From: Rhodocyclaceae bacterium
Lineage (GTDB): Bacteria > Pseudomonadota > Gammaproteobacteria > Burkholderiales > Rhodocyclaceae
DNA length: 58,564 bases
Assembly (NCBI GenBank): GCA_003963315.1
Contig: RXJP01000056.1
Coordinates: forward strand, 1 to 58,564
Direction of reading: 5' to 3'
Shown piece by piece: positions 25,576 through 33,694 of the stretch; the stretch's first letter is position 1; each line of letters opens with the position of its first letter. The position numbers and the translations under genes are program-made. The notes under the pieces are model-generated. The model made no database searches, had not been told where the DNA came from, and worked only from the letters and a program-made list of their open reading frames with translations.

Positions 25576-26478
25576 CTACTTGGGGCGCTCATTGTGGGTT
25601 TCGGCAAGGAAGACAGCCAACGTTGACGCAGCACCTACAGCGAGCTTCGCGTGGCGCGATTGAAGTCCTTTGGCATCGGCGGTCTTTCCATGGCCTGTGC
25701 CGTAATGGTTACGCAACTCAGCTACGCCCTGCGTGATGGTAGCGAGGTTACTCAGCAGGCGCTTGATCGTTTCGGCAGCCTTCGATTTCTCTGGAATATC
25801 AGCAGGCGTCAATTCGAGTTCTTTGCTTGTGAGCTTTACCAACTCCGGCAGATCGGCATTCTTTGGAAATGTGATGTTGCGTTCGGTAAGTATTGTCTTG
25901 CAGCACGTCTCAACCAGTTCTTTGGCGGTGCCAATGGCCAAGCCCGGATCGTTGTTCACAGCGGCATCCATGCGTGTGATTTGTTGCGCAACATAGCCAG
26001 GGTCAGTACCGGCGAGCGTTTCACGTGCAGCGGTGATGCCCGGAGTAGTGCCTACACCGATGTAGCGCCCAACGTAAACGGGCTTTCCAGAAAGTCGCGT
26101 TCGCTCAACAAGCTGGAACCCATCGTGGCACAGAAACTGATTGTAGAGTTGGCAATATCGTTCGGCTTCCGTAACGTCTGGTCGAATGACTGGATGAACT
26201 GTTTCGCATAGAAAGCGTAGAAAGACTTCGTCGTCGCAGCCGAGAAGGTTGAAGCGGCTATCGTAGAAGACCCAGTCGTTGTCCCAGTCGAAGTTGTTTA
26301 CCCGGTGTTGCCAAATGTCTCCAGCAGCGTCTTTGAATCGATGGTCAGTGGACGGCAGGTTCTGCAGTTCAAACAAACGAGCCAAAAATTCCGGCTCTTC
26401 GAGTCGTCCACACCAATTGACCTGTTCGGCGACCATCGAATCGATGATGTCTCGGCGGGTGATCTGAGAAATCTTCAT
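25576..26478 (-). CDS. Abortive-infection family protein (AbiJ-like N-domain plus HEPN Abi_C)
   Basis: A 300-residue probable phage-defence protein. The N-terminal half (about 1-125) has SMVAEQVNW, LPSTDHRFKDAAGDIWQHRVNN and DWDNDWVFYDSRFNLL, which I recall from AbiJ N-terminal domain type 3 proteins. The C-terminal half matches the Abi_C / HEPN family: GTAKELVETCCKTIL, then LRNHYGTGHGK, where R256 and H263 form the R-x6-H ribonuclease motif. Proteins of this type are thought to arrest growth by RNA cleavage upon infection. The gene is A+T-richer than its neighbours and lies alone between relA and ppk, suggesting acquisition. Activity is inferred from the motif only. Confidence 0.82.
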   Translation of the reverse strand: MKISQITRRDIIDSMVAEQVNWCGRLEEPEFLARLFELQNLPSTDHRFKDAAGDIWQHRVNNFDWDNDWVFYDSRFNLLGCDDEVFLRFLCETVHPVIRPDVTEAERYCQLYNQFLCHDGFQLVERTRLSGKPVYVGRYIGVGTTPGITAARETLAGTDPGYVAQQITRMDAAVNNDPGLAIGTAKELVETCCKTILTERNITFPKNADLPELVKLTSKELELTPADIPEKSKAAETIKRLLSNLATITQGVAELRNHYGTGHGKTADAKGLQSRHAKLAVGAASTLAVFLAETHNERPK

Positions 26479-26687
26479 GTCCCTAGACGGAAGTGCGGGC
26501 TACGTCTGAAATCACCGGCGCTGCACGGCTTTTCGCGCAGGTCCGATGGAATAATGGGTTCGGCGTCGACCAGTTCGTGCAGCGCTTCTCATGTCGCCAG
26601 ATTGGACGGCGCCTCGCGACGCACCTCTTTCAATGTAATTAGGCGTTGCCGATAGGCCGGAAGTCATGGTTTCAAAATGTTCCAGAA

Positions 26688-26942
26688 TCAATCAACGAAC
26701 TCCGACAGATTCATACCCGGGACGCGCCCATCAATAGCGGCCTTAGCCCAAATAGTCAGCCCCTCAAGCGCTTCCTCGGTCGAGTGGAACGTGCCTGGCG
26801 GAAAACTTGGCGTGTGAGGGAGTTCGAGGGTGTGATCGGCCTTATGTTTCGTAAAACAAACCCGCAGTGCAAAGCCTTGATCTGTTGGCTCAGCGTAGAC
26901 GCTGAGTTTGACCCCTCTGTATTCAACGGCACGGCTTTCCAT
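26688..26942 (-). CDS. Small protein of unknown function (84 aa)
   Basis: An 84-residue protein that I do not recognise. The start is the ATG at 26942, supported by a GGAGG five bases upstream; a TTG four codons earlier overlaps that site and is unlikely. The sequence MESRAVEYRGVKLSVYAEP, then FALRVCFTKHKADHTLELP and STEEALEGLTIWAKAAIDG, suggests three or four beta strands and one C-terminal helix. No signal peptide or membrane segment is seen. It is upstream of, and in the same direction as, the abortive-infection gene, with about 210 bases between them that hold no supported feature, so they could share a transcript. Confidence 0.62.
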   Translation of the reverse strand: MESRAVEYRGVKLSVYAEPTDQGFALRVCFTKHKADHTLELPHTPSFPPGTFHSTEEALEGLTIWAKAAIDGRVPGMNLSEFVD

Positions 26943-26954
26943 AGCCACCTCCAA

Positions 26955-27274
26955 AGAATGAACATCTCTTCATGATTCTCAATGCATGCGACTCGCGCGG
27001 GAATGACGACGCCGAACTCTAAATGTGGGGCCTAAAAATGACGGAAAGTTTTCCGTCATGACGTTATTCGATACTGCGGGAGGGCTGCATTAAACGGGGT
27101 GATGTGCCTAAAACCACAAATGCATACCGTGCGGATTATGGTCACGTAAATGGCATTTCGGCAAGCCCAATAGTCATCGCCAGCCGGCGGCCCGAGGCTG
27201 TCGGCTGGAGAGCATTTCAAAGTTTGGTATTGGGGCAGGCGGGCAGGGCGGCATTGCCGCACCGGCCGGGCGGC
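26955..27274. other. Intergenic stretch of the lower-G+C islet
   Basis: These 320 bases lie between the small unknown gene and ppk. The only clear structure is the palindrome at 27038-27059. Short frames on both strands lack ribosome binding sites and recognisable sequence. The part next to ppk returns to the high G+C of the surrounding chromosome near 27180. Confidence 0.5.
27038..27059. promoter_or_regulatory. 22-bp palindrome, possible operator or hairpin
   Basis: ATGACGGAAA and TTTCCGTCAT are exact complements separated by GT. It lies about 95 bases upstream of the small minus-strand gene. The A/T-rich centre is more typical of a protein-binding site than of a terminator. The ligand is unknown. 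Confidence 0.6.
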
Positions 27275-29422
27275 TTATTCCACCTTCGCGGCCAAGTCCC
27301 TGAGCAGGAATTCCTGGGCGCTGATGCGGGCACGGCGCACGGGTTTGAGTTTGTAGTCGCCCTTGCTGTCCATTTCCCAGGCTTGGCAGTTGTCCGCCAG
27401 GTAGGGGCGCAGGCCTTCCTTGAAGACGCGGCGCTTGAGCTTGGCGTCGAGCACCGGGAAGGCCGTTTCGATGCGGCGGAAGCAGTTGCGTTCCATCCAG
27501 TCGGCGCTGGAGAGGTAGATGTTTTCCTTGCCTTCGGCGAGGAAATAGAAAATCCGATGGTGCTCGAGGAAGCGGCCGATGATGGAACGCACCCGGATGT
27601 TTTCCGAGAGGCCCTTGACGCCGGGGCGCAGGGCGCAGACGCCGCGGATGATGAGGTCGATTTCCACGCCGGCCTGGGAGGCCCGGTACAGGGCTTCGAT
27701 GATTTCCTGTTCCAGCAGGGAGTTCATCTTGGCCACGATGCGGCCCTTGCCGCCGTTGCGGGCGATGGCCTCCTCCTGGGCGATGGCCTTGAGGATGTTG
27801 GCGTGCAGCGTCAGGGGCGCCTGCCAGAGCTGTTTCAGCGGGGCGGCCTTGCCCATGCCGGTGAGCTGCTTGAACAGCTCGTTCACATCCTCGCCGATTT
27901 CCGGATTGCAGGTCATGAGGCCGAAGTCGGTGTAGAAGCGGGTGGTGCGGGGGTGGTAGTTGCCGGTGCCAAGGTGCACGTAGCGGCGGTAGCCCAGCTT
28001 CTTGCCTTGTTCCTCCTTGCGCAACACCATCAGCATCTTGGCGTGGGTCTTGTAGCCGAATACGCCGTACACCACGTGGGCGCCCACTTCTTCCAGGCGG
28101 CCGGCGATGTTGAGGTTGGCCTCTTCGTCGAAGCGGGCCATGAGTTCCACCACCACGGTGACTTCCTTGCCCTTGCGCGCGGCGCGCAGCAATTGTTCCA
28201 GCACCACCGAGTCGGTGCCGGTGCGGTAAAGGGTCATCTTGATCGCCACCACGGCCGGGTCGTCCGCCGCCTGTTGCAGCAACTGGATCACCGGGGTGAA
28301 GGACTGGAAGGGGTGGTGGATCAGGATGTCCTGCTTGCGGATGCTGGCGAACACGTCGTAACGCTTGGTCAGCACCTTGGGCAGGCCGGGCTGGAAGGGG
28401 GCGTACTTGAGGTGGGGCAGGTCCACCTGGTCGGGAATGGACATCAGTCGCACCATGTTCACGATGCCCGGCACCCGGTACAGGTCTTCCGGGTTGAGGC
28501 CGATCTGGTTGAGCAGGAAGTCGGTCATCACCTGGGGGCAGTCGGCGGCCACTTCCAGCCGCACCGCGTCGCCCAGGTGGCGCTGGGGCAGTTCGCCCTG
28601 GAGGGCGGTGCGCAGGTTCTTCACTTCCTCGTCGTCCACGAACAGGTCGGAATTGCGGGTGACGCGGAACTGGTGGCAGCCCAGCACTTCCATACCGGAG
28701 AAAAGGTCGTTCACATGCTCGTGCATGATGGAGGAGAGGAAGACGTAGCCGTAATCCACCCCCGAGAGTTCCTTGGGCAGCAAAATCACCCGGGGCAGCG
28801 CCCGCGGGGCCTGGACGATGGCTGCGCCGCCGGTGCGGCCGAAATCGTCGGTGCCGCGCAGTTCGATGGCGAAGTTGAGGCTCTTGTTCAGTACCCGGGG
28901 GAAGGGATGGGCCGGGTCGAGGCCGATGGGGGTGAGCACGGGCATCACTTCCCGTTGGAAGTAGTCGCGTATCCATTCCCGCTGTTCCGGCGTCCATTCG
29001 GCCCGGCGCATGAAGACGATGCCTTCCGAGCGCAGCTCGGGGAGGATTTCGTCATTGAGCAGGGAATATTGCTCCGACACCAGGGCCTGGGCCTGGGCGC
29101 TCACCTGGCGCATCAGGTCGGCGGGCAGGATGCCGTCGGGCTCGGTGATGGTGCTGCCCAGCTTGAGCTGTTCCTTGATGCCGGCAACGCGGATTTCGAA
29201 GAATTCGTCCAGGTTGCTGGAGAGGATGCAGAGGAAACGCAGGCGTTCCAGCAGGGGCACGTTGTCGTCGGCGGCCTGGGCCAGTACCCGGCGGTTGAAG
29301 GCCAGCAGGGAAAGTTCGCGGTTGATGAAGTGGTCGCAGGAGAAGTGCACGATGTGCTGATCCATGGAATTCTTGCGCTTGGCCTGGGCGGAACGGCCGC
29401 TGGAGTTTGAGAGGGCTGCCAT
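27275..29422 (-). CDS. ppk: Polyphosphate kinase 1
   Basis: Ppk1 reversibly polymerises the gamma-phosphate of ATP into polyphosphate at the membrane. The 715-residue length is normal. The four-domain layout is seen: N domain (INRELSLLAFNRRVLAQA, LSSNLDEFFEIRVAG), head domain, and two PLD-like catalytic domains with VVELMARFDEEANL and RRYVHLGTGNYHPRT. His483 in that last motif, numbered from the start used here, is the expected phosphoacceptor. An alternative start at the internal MDQHIVHF would shorten the protein by 19 residues. The gene is divergent from ppx across a 132-base gap, so both probably share a control region. Confidence 0.95.
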   Translation of the reverse strand: MAALSNSSGRSAQAKRKNSMDQHIVHFSCDHFINRELSLLAFNRRVLAQAADDNVPLLERLRFLCILSSNLDEFFEIRVAGIKEQLKLGSTITEPDGILPADLMRQVSAQAQALVSEQYSLLNDEILPELRSEGIVFMRRAEWTPEQREWIRDYFQREVMPVLTPIGLDPAHPFPRVLNKSLNFAIELRGTDDFGRTGGAAIVQAPRALPRVILLPKELSGVDYGYVFLSSIMHEHVNDLFSGMEVLGCHQFRVTRNSDLFVDDEEVKNLRTALQGELPQRHLGDAVRLEVAADCPQVMTDFLLNQIGLNPEDLYRVPGIVNMVRLMSIPDQVDLPHLKYAPFQPGLPKVLTKRYDVFASIRKQDILIHHPFQSFTPVIQLLQQAADDPAVVAIKMTLYRTGTDSVVLEQLLRAARKGKEVTVVVELMARFDEEANLNIAGRLEEVGAHVVYGVFGYKTHAKMLMVLRKEEQGKKLGYRRYVHLGTGNYHPRTTRFYTDFGLMTCNPEIGEDVNELFKQLTGMGKAAPLKQLWQAPLTLHANILKAIAQEEAIARNGGKGRIVAKMNSLLEQEIIEALYRASQAGVEIDLIIRGVCALRPGVKGLSENIRVRSIIGRFLEHHRIFYFLAEGKENIYLSSADWMERNCFRRIETAFPVLDAKLKRRVFKEGLRPYLADNCQAWEMDSKGDYKLKPVRRARISAQEFLLRDLAAKVE

Positions 29423-29554
29423 GTTCTTTCAGTTGGATTTCATTTTGATGACTGAGCCAACGTATCACTTCAAACCTTAACCACATCCTTGTCAAGGCTA
29501 CTGATGAAATAGGCCTGGCTGCTAGAATTGCCGCTTCCATCATGACGCTCTGCT

Positions 29555-31054
29555 ATGGCCTACGAACTTATCGCCGCCGTTGACCTGGGTTCCAACAGTT
29601 TCCGTCTCCAGGTGGGGCGTGTGGTGGGCAATCAGATCTATCCCCTGGACGGCCTCAAGGAATCGGTGCGCCTGGCCGCCGGCCTCAAGTCCGACAAGAC
29701 CCTGGATGGTCCCTCCCAGTTGCGCGGCCTGGCGGCGCTGTCCCGTTTCGGCGAGCGCCTGCGCGGCTTTGATCCGGGCGCGGTGCGGGCGGTGGCCACC
29801 AATACCCTGCGGGTGGCGAAGAACGCGGCCCAGTTCCTGGAGCAGGCCGAGGCCGCCCTGGGCTTCCCCATCGAAGTCATTGCCGGGCGGGAAGAAGCCC
29901 GCCTGATCTACCTGGGGGTGGCCCACACCCTGCCCAATCCCCGTACCCAACAATTGGTGGTGGATATCGGCGGCGGCTCCACGGAATTCATCATCGGCCG
30001 CAACATCCAGCCGCGCCAACTGGAATCCCTGTACATGGGCTGCGTCAGTTACAGCCTGCGCTACTTCCCCCAGGGCCGCATCGACAAGGCCGGCCTCAAG
30101 GAAGCCATGGTGGCGGCCCGCACCGAGCTGGCGGCCATCGGCCAGGCCTATCGGGAAACCGGCTGGGAGGAGGCGGTAGGTTCCTCCGGCACCGCCAAGG
30201 CCATTACCGACCTGCTGGAACTCAACGGCCTCAATCCCGACGGCGCCCTGGGCATCACCCGGGAAGGATTGCACAAACTGCGGGAGCTCATGGTCAAGGC
30301 CGGCGCGGTGGAACGCTTGCAACTGGAAGGCCTGCGGGCAGACCGCGTGCCCGTCATGGCGGGCGGCGTCGCCATCATGTCCGCCGTGTTCGAGGAGTTC
30401 GGCCTGGACAGCATGACCTTTTCCGACGGCGCCCTGCGCCTGGGGGTGCTCTACGATCTGCTCGGCCGTTACCACCACGACGACCTGCGGGAAGCCACGG
30501 TAAGCCAGTTCATGCAGCGCTATGAGGTGGACCGGCGCCAGGCCGCCCGGGTCGGCCAGACCGCCCTTAAACTGCTGCGCCAGCTCGACCCGGAATGCGC
30601 CAACGAGGATCATCCCGATACGCAATACCTGGCCTGGGCCGCCCGCCTGCACGAGATCGGCATTTCCGTGGCCCACGCCAGCTACCACAAGCACAGCGCC
30701 TACATCCTCGCCAACGCCGACATGCCGGGCTTTTCCAAGCGCGACCAGAAACGCTTGGCGCACCTGGTGCTGGCCCATCGCGGCAAGCTGGAACGGTTGT
30801 TGGACGAGATCGAGGATGCCCGGGAGTGGATGTTGATCTTCTGCCTGCGCACCGCCGCCGTATTGCACCGGGCGCGGCGGGACAGCGCCTTCCCGGAAGT
30901 GAAGGTGGCCGTCGCCGGCAACGGTTATCGCCTGGCCTTCGATAGCGACTGGATAGAGGAAGCGCCCCTGACCGCGGCCGCCCTGGCGGATGAGAGCGAG
31001 CAATGGGCTTCCCTGGGCATAGGCTTGAAAGTGCAGGAGCGGCGGCGGCCGTGA
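29555..31054 (+). CDS. ppx: Exopolyphosphatase (Ppx/GppA family)
   Basis: Ppx removes terminal phosphates from polyphosphate. The 499-residue protein has the ASKHA phosphate-binding loops AAVDLGSNSFRLQVGRV at the N-terminus and VVDIGGGSTEFIIG near residue 130, with the catalytic Glu in the REEARLIYLG region. The C-terminal part (about 310-499) is an HD-like helical domain (AARLHEIGISVAHASYHKHSAYIL), as in long-form Ppx/GppA proteins. A GppA role cannot be excluded, but divergence from ppk favours Ppx. Its stop overlaps the start of the following permease gene by one base (TGATG), indicating translational coupling with the mla operon. Confidence 0.92.
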   Translation: MAYELIAAVDLGSNSFRLQVGRVVGNQIYPLDGLKESVRLAAGLKSDKTLDGPSQLRGLAALSRFGERLRGFDPGAVRAVATNTLRVAKNAAQFLEQAEAALGFPIEVIAGREEARLIYLGVAHTLPNPRTQQLVVDIGGGSTEFIIGRNIQPRQLESLYMGCVSYSLRYFPQGRIDKAGLKEAMVAARTELAAIGQAYRETGWEEAVGSSGTAKAITDLLELNGLNPDGALGITREGLHKLRELMVKAGAVERLQLEGLRADRVPVMAGGVAIMSAVFEEFGLDSMTFSDGALRLGVLYDLLGRYHHDDLREATVSQFMQRYEVDRRQAARVGQTALKLLRQLDPECANEDHPDTQYLAWAARLHEIGISVAHASYHKHSAYILANADMPGFSKRDQKRLAHLVLAHRGKLERLLDEIEDAREWMLIFCLRTAAVLHRARRDSAFPEVKVAVAGNGYRLAFDSDWIEEAPLTAAALADESEQWASLGIGLKVQERRRP

Positions 31055-32187
31055 TGCTTCCCGTTCCCCTCGCCACGCTGGAATTGCTCGGCCCGCCAGG
31101 GGAACGCAGCGCCACCCTGAGTGGGGCCTGGACACTGGCCGGCTTGCGCAATGCCGGCGAAAGCCTGGAGCGCGCCCTGGCCGACGCCATGACGGAACCC
31201 GACCTGGCCTGGAACGCCCTGGGGATCGACGCCCTGGACAGCGCCGGTGCAGTGCGCCTGTGGCGGGCCTGGGGCCAGGCGTTGCCCCTGGCCCTGCTGT
31301 CGCGGCCCGAGCATGGCCGCATCTTCGACCGCCTGGCGGCCGTGCCCCAGGATGAAGCCAAAGCGCCGCCTCCGCAGGGACCAACGGAATGGATCATCGC
31401 CCTCGGCCGGCCATTGTTGGTACTGCGCACCGTGCTGGCCGACTTCCTGGCCCTGCTTGGCCAATTGGCCCTGGACCTGCTCCATGTCTGCCGCCATCCG
31501 GCGGATATGCCCTGGAAGGAAATCTCCGCCAACCTGTTCAAGAGCGGCGTGCGCGCCATGCCGGTCACGGCCCTGGTGGGCTTCCTCATCGGCGTGGTGT
31601 TGTCCTACCTGTCGGCCCTGCAACTGCGCCAGTTCGGCGCGGACGTGTTCATCATCAACATCCTCGGCATGGGCATCGTCCGCGAACTCGGCCCGGTACT
31701 GACGGCCGTGCTGGTGGCGGGCCGTTCCGGTTCCGCCATGACCGCGCAACTGGGGGTGATGCGGGTGACGGAGGAGATCGACGCCCTCGCCACCATGGGC
31801 GTCTCCCGCAGCCTGCGCCTGATCTTCCCCAAGGTGGTGGCCCTGGCCATCGCCATGCCGCTGCTGGTGCTGTGGACCAGCGCCATGGCCATCATCGGCG
31901 GCATGGTGTCGGCCTGGAGCCAGCTCAACATGAGCCACAATTTCTTTTTCCAGATATTGCCCCGGGTGGTGCCCCTGGAAAACCTCTGGATCGCCCAGGG
32001 CAAGGGCTTCACCTTCGGCATCGCCGTGGCCCTGGTAGCCTGCCACTTCGGCCTGCGGGTGCGGCCCAACACCGAAAGCCTGTCGGCCAACACCACCTCG
32101 TCGGTGGTCACCGCCATTACCGCCGTGATCCTGATCGACGCGGTGATCGCCATCGCAACGCGGGGGATAGGGGTGCCGAAGCTGTGA
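31054..32187 (+). CDS. mlaE: MlaE-family ABC permease with N-terminal STAS-like region
   Basis: A 377-residue permease for retrograde or anterograde phospholipid transport between the membranes. The first 110 residues look like a STAS/MlaB-type domain (SATLSGAWTLAGLRNAGESL, ALDSAGAVRLWRAWG) fused to the MlaE core. The core has five hydrophobic segments and the family motifs VSYLSALQLRQFGAD-like VLSYLSALQLRQFGA, ILGMGIVRELGPVLTAVLVAGRSG and MRVTEEIDALATMG. The ATG at 31054 overlaps the ppx stop. In an intact operon the ATPase would follow within a few bases; here 712 bases with a DUF559 frame and repeat blocks intervene. STAS fusions of this sort are known in the family. Confidence 0.92.
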   Translation: MLPVPLATLELLGPPGERSATLSGAWTLAGLRNAGESLERALADAMTEPDLAWNALGIDALDSAGAVRLWRAWGQALPLALLSRPEHGRIFDRLAAVPQDEAKAPPPQGPTEWIIALGRPLLVLRTVLADFLALLGQLALDLLHVCRHPADMPWKEISANLFKSGVRAMPVTALVGFLIGVVLSYLSALQLRQFGADVFIINILGMGIVRELGPVLTAVLVAGRSGSAMTAQLGVMRVTEEIDALATMGVSRSLRLIFPKVVALAIAMPLLVLWTSAMAIIGGMVSAWSQLNMSHNFFFQILPRVVPLENLWIAQGKGFTFGIAVALVACHFGLRVRPNTESLSANTTSSVVTAITAVILIDAVIAIATRGIGVPKL

Positions 32188-32209
32188 GCGGGATCAAGAA
32201 AAAAACCGT

Positions 32210-32334
32210 AACCCCCCCGGCCCCCCTTGTCAGGGGGGAGCTGATCTCGACACGCTCGGACTCTCCCTCTGTCAGCGGAGAGTCTGGGGACGGCGATATG
32301 CGCTCCCCCCTGACAAGGGGGGCCGGGGGGGTTA
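32210..32334. repeat. Left 125-bp repeat block of the DUF559 element
   Basis: Arms 32210-32240 and 32303-32334 are reverse complements. The 62-base spacer (32241-32302) itself contains a decayed palindrome, ACTCTCC...GGAGAGT. The end of the spacer carries GGGGA (32286-32290) and the ATG (32298-32300) used by the nuclease frame. The block is the reverse complement of the right block with four spacer mismatches. Confidence 0.92.
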
Positions 32335-32903
32335 GCAAGGCCCGCAAATACCTCCCCTACGACAAATCCCTCACCCCACTCGCCCGCGAGAACAGAAAGA
32401 ACCCATCCCCCGCCGAAAGCCTGTTGTGGAGCGCTTTGCTGGCCCGGCGGCATTTCACGGATTGCAAATTCCATAGGCAAAAACCCATCGGCCGCTACAT
32501 CGTCGATTTTTATTGCGCGGAACTGGCCCTGGTCATCGAGGTGGATGGCGACAGCCATGCCGCGCAGGTGGACTACGACGAACAGCGCAGCCGGTTTTTG
32601 GAAGGCTTGGGCTTGACGGTGTTGCGTTATGCCAATCGGGATGTGTTGGGGAATCTGGAGGGGGTGTGTGAGGATTTGTGGGGGTGGGTGCTTGGGAGAG
32701 AGGCGAAAACCGGAACCCCCCCGGCCCCCCTTGTCAGGGGGGAGCGCATAGCGCCGTCCCCAGACTCTCCGCTGACAGGGGGAGAGTCCGAGCGTGTCGA
32801 GATCGACTCCCCCCTGACAAGGGGGGCCGGGGGGGTTAGCCAGGCCCGCAAGAATGACAAGAAACACAATAAGAAAGACAACGACGAAAGCCCCTCCCCA
32901 TGA
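32298..32903 (+). CDS. DUF559 (Vsr-like) endonuclease-domain protein
   Basis: A 201-residue frame whose centre (about 26-130) is a DUF559 domain, a small PD-(D/E)xK/Vsr-like nuclease fold: TPLARENRKNPSPAESLLW, KPIGRYIVDFY with D70, LVIEVDGDSH with E81, D83 and H87, then FLEGLGLTVLRYANRDVLGN. The catalytic set looks complete. The first 17 residues come from the end of the left repeat block, and the last 70 or so read through the right block and end in a K/N/D-rich tail that overlaps the mlaF start by ATGA. ATG 32298 has GGGGA seven bases upstream. Family function is not established; DNA cleavage is expected from the fold. A role in moving the flanking repeats is inference. Confidence 0.85.
   Translation: MRSPLTRGAGGVSKARKYLPYDKSLTPLARENRKNPSPAESLLWSALLARRHFTDCKFHRQKPIGRYIVDFYCAELALVIEVDGDSHAAQVDYDEQRSRFLEGLGLTVLRYANRDVLGNLEGVCEDLWGWVLGREAKTGTPPAPLVRGERIAPSPDSPLTGGESERVEIDSPLTRGAGGVSQARKNDKKHNKKDNDESPSP
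32714..32838. repeat. Right 125-bp repeat block of the DUF559 element
   Basis: Arms 32714-32744 and 32807-32838 match those of the left block. The 62-base spacer (32745-32806) is the left spacer inverted, 58 of 62 bases identical. It contains GACTCTCC and GGAGAGTC around CTGACAG, a third copy of the palindromic core. It lies within the 3' part of the nuclease frame. Confidence 0.92.
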
Positions 32904-33664
32904 CGGCTCCCGTCATCGACATCCGCGACCTGTCCACCCGCTTCGGCGAGGTGTGGATACACCGTCATCTCAACCTCCAGGTGGAGCAGGGGGATGTGGT
33001 GGCCCTGGTGGGAGGCTCGGGCAGCGGCAAGACGACGTTGTTGCGACAGATCATCGGCCTGCTGCATCCCACCCTTGGCGACATCCGGTTGTTCGGTGAG
33101 CCGCTGTTCGGCGGCGGCGTGCATCGGGAGCAGGCCCTGCGCCGCCGCTTTGGCGTGCTGTTCCAGCACGGCGCGTTGTTCTCCGCTTTCAATGTGTTCG
33201 ACAACGTGGCTTTCCCCTTGCGGGAACTGGGCTGCTTCGACGAAGCCATGATCCACGATCTGGTGATGCTCAAGCTTTCCATGGTGGAACTGTTGCCGCG
33301 CCATGCCCGGCTGATGCCGGCGGAGCTGTCCGGCGGCATGGTCAAGCGCGTTGCCCTGGCCCGGGCCCTGGCTTTGGAACCGGAACTGCTGCTGCTGGAC
33401 GAACCCACCGCCGGCCTCGACCCGGACCGCTCAGACAGCTTTGTGCGTCTGGTGCGGCAACTGGACAAGGAGCTGGGGCTCACCGTGGTGCTGGTGACCC
33501 ACGATCTGGATACCCTGGCCGCCCTGGAAAGCCGGGTCGCCGTGTTGGCCGAGCAGCACATTCTGGCCCTGGGCAGCATCGAGGAAATCATGGCCGTGGA
33601 CCATCCCTTCATCCGCAACTTCTTTCTCAGCGACCGCAGCCGTCGGGCGCTGGAAACCCACTAA
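32900..33664 (+). CDS. mlaF: MlaF-type ABC ATPase
   Basis: A 254-residue ATPase for the lipid transporter formed with the upstream MlaE permease. Motifs: Walker A GGSGSGKTT near residue 37, LSGGM signature (ELSGGMVKRVALARAL), Walker B LLLLDEPTAGLDP and the switch His in VTHD. The ELSGGM signature with Met in place of Gln is typical of Mla/Ttg2A proteins. Its ATG overlaps the DUF559 frame by four bases, so ribosomes finishing that frame could reinitiate here. This may keep mlaF expressed despite the insertion. MlaD follows 30 bases downstream. Confidence 0.93.
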   Translation: MTAPVIDIRDLSTRFGEVWIHRHLNLQVEQGDVVALVGGSGSGKTTLLRQIIGLLHPTLGDIRLFGEPLFGGGVHREQALRRRFGVLFQHGALFSAFNVFDNVAFPLRELGCFDEAMIHDLVMLKLSMVELLPRHARLMPAELSGGMVKRVALARALALEPELLLLDEPTAGLDPDRSDSFVRLVRQLDKELGLTVVLVTHDLDTLAALESRVAVLAEQHILALGSIEEIMAVDHPFIRNFFLSDRSRRALETH

Positions 33665-33694
33665 CCCCACTTCACGCGCAAGGGTCCCCCTCCC

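Larger units (their letters stand above)
32202..32851 (+). mobile_element. Putative DUF559 nuclease element with two long repeat blocks, inserted in the mla operon
   Basis: Two blocks of 125 bases (32210-32334 and 32714-32838) bracket a DUF559 nuclease frame. Each block has palindromic arms (core CCCCCCTGACAAGGGGGG) around a 62-base spacer. Taken as a whole the blocks are near-perfect inverted repeats of each other, because the second spacer is the reverse complement of the first at 58 of 62 positions. Outside the arms they are also followed by the same direct sequence, GTTAGC, A or C, then AGGCCCGCAA. CAAGAA occurs just outside both ends (32195-32200 and 32849-32854), a possible but unproven target duplication. 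The element splits mlaE from mlaF. Mobility is inferred from structure. Confidence 0.65.

Noticed and set aside
26639-27036. Integron attC-like boxes (ATTAGGC and GCCTAAA) around the small unknown gene
   Set aside because: The boxes are imperfect, the paired inner boxes of an attC hairpin are not found, and no integrase is present.
29423-29554. Pho box or strong promoter between ppk and ppx
   Set aside because: No PhoB-type direct repeat is visible, and the best -10 (TAGAAT at 29523) lacks a matching -35 at proper distance.
31389-32297. Upstream extension of the DUF559 frame into mlaE
   Set aside because: It overlaps mlaE out of frame and the left repeat block; the first start with a ribosome binding site is ATG 32298.
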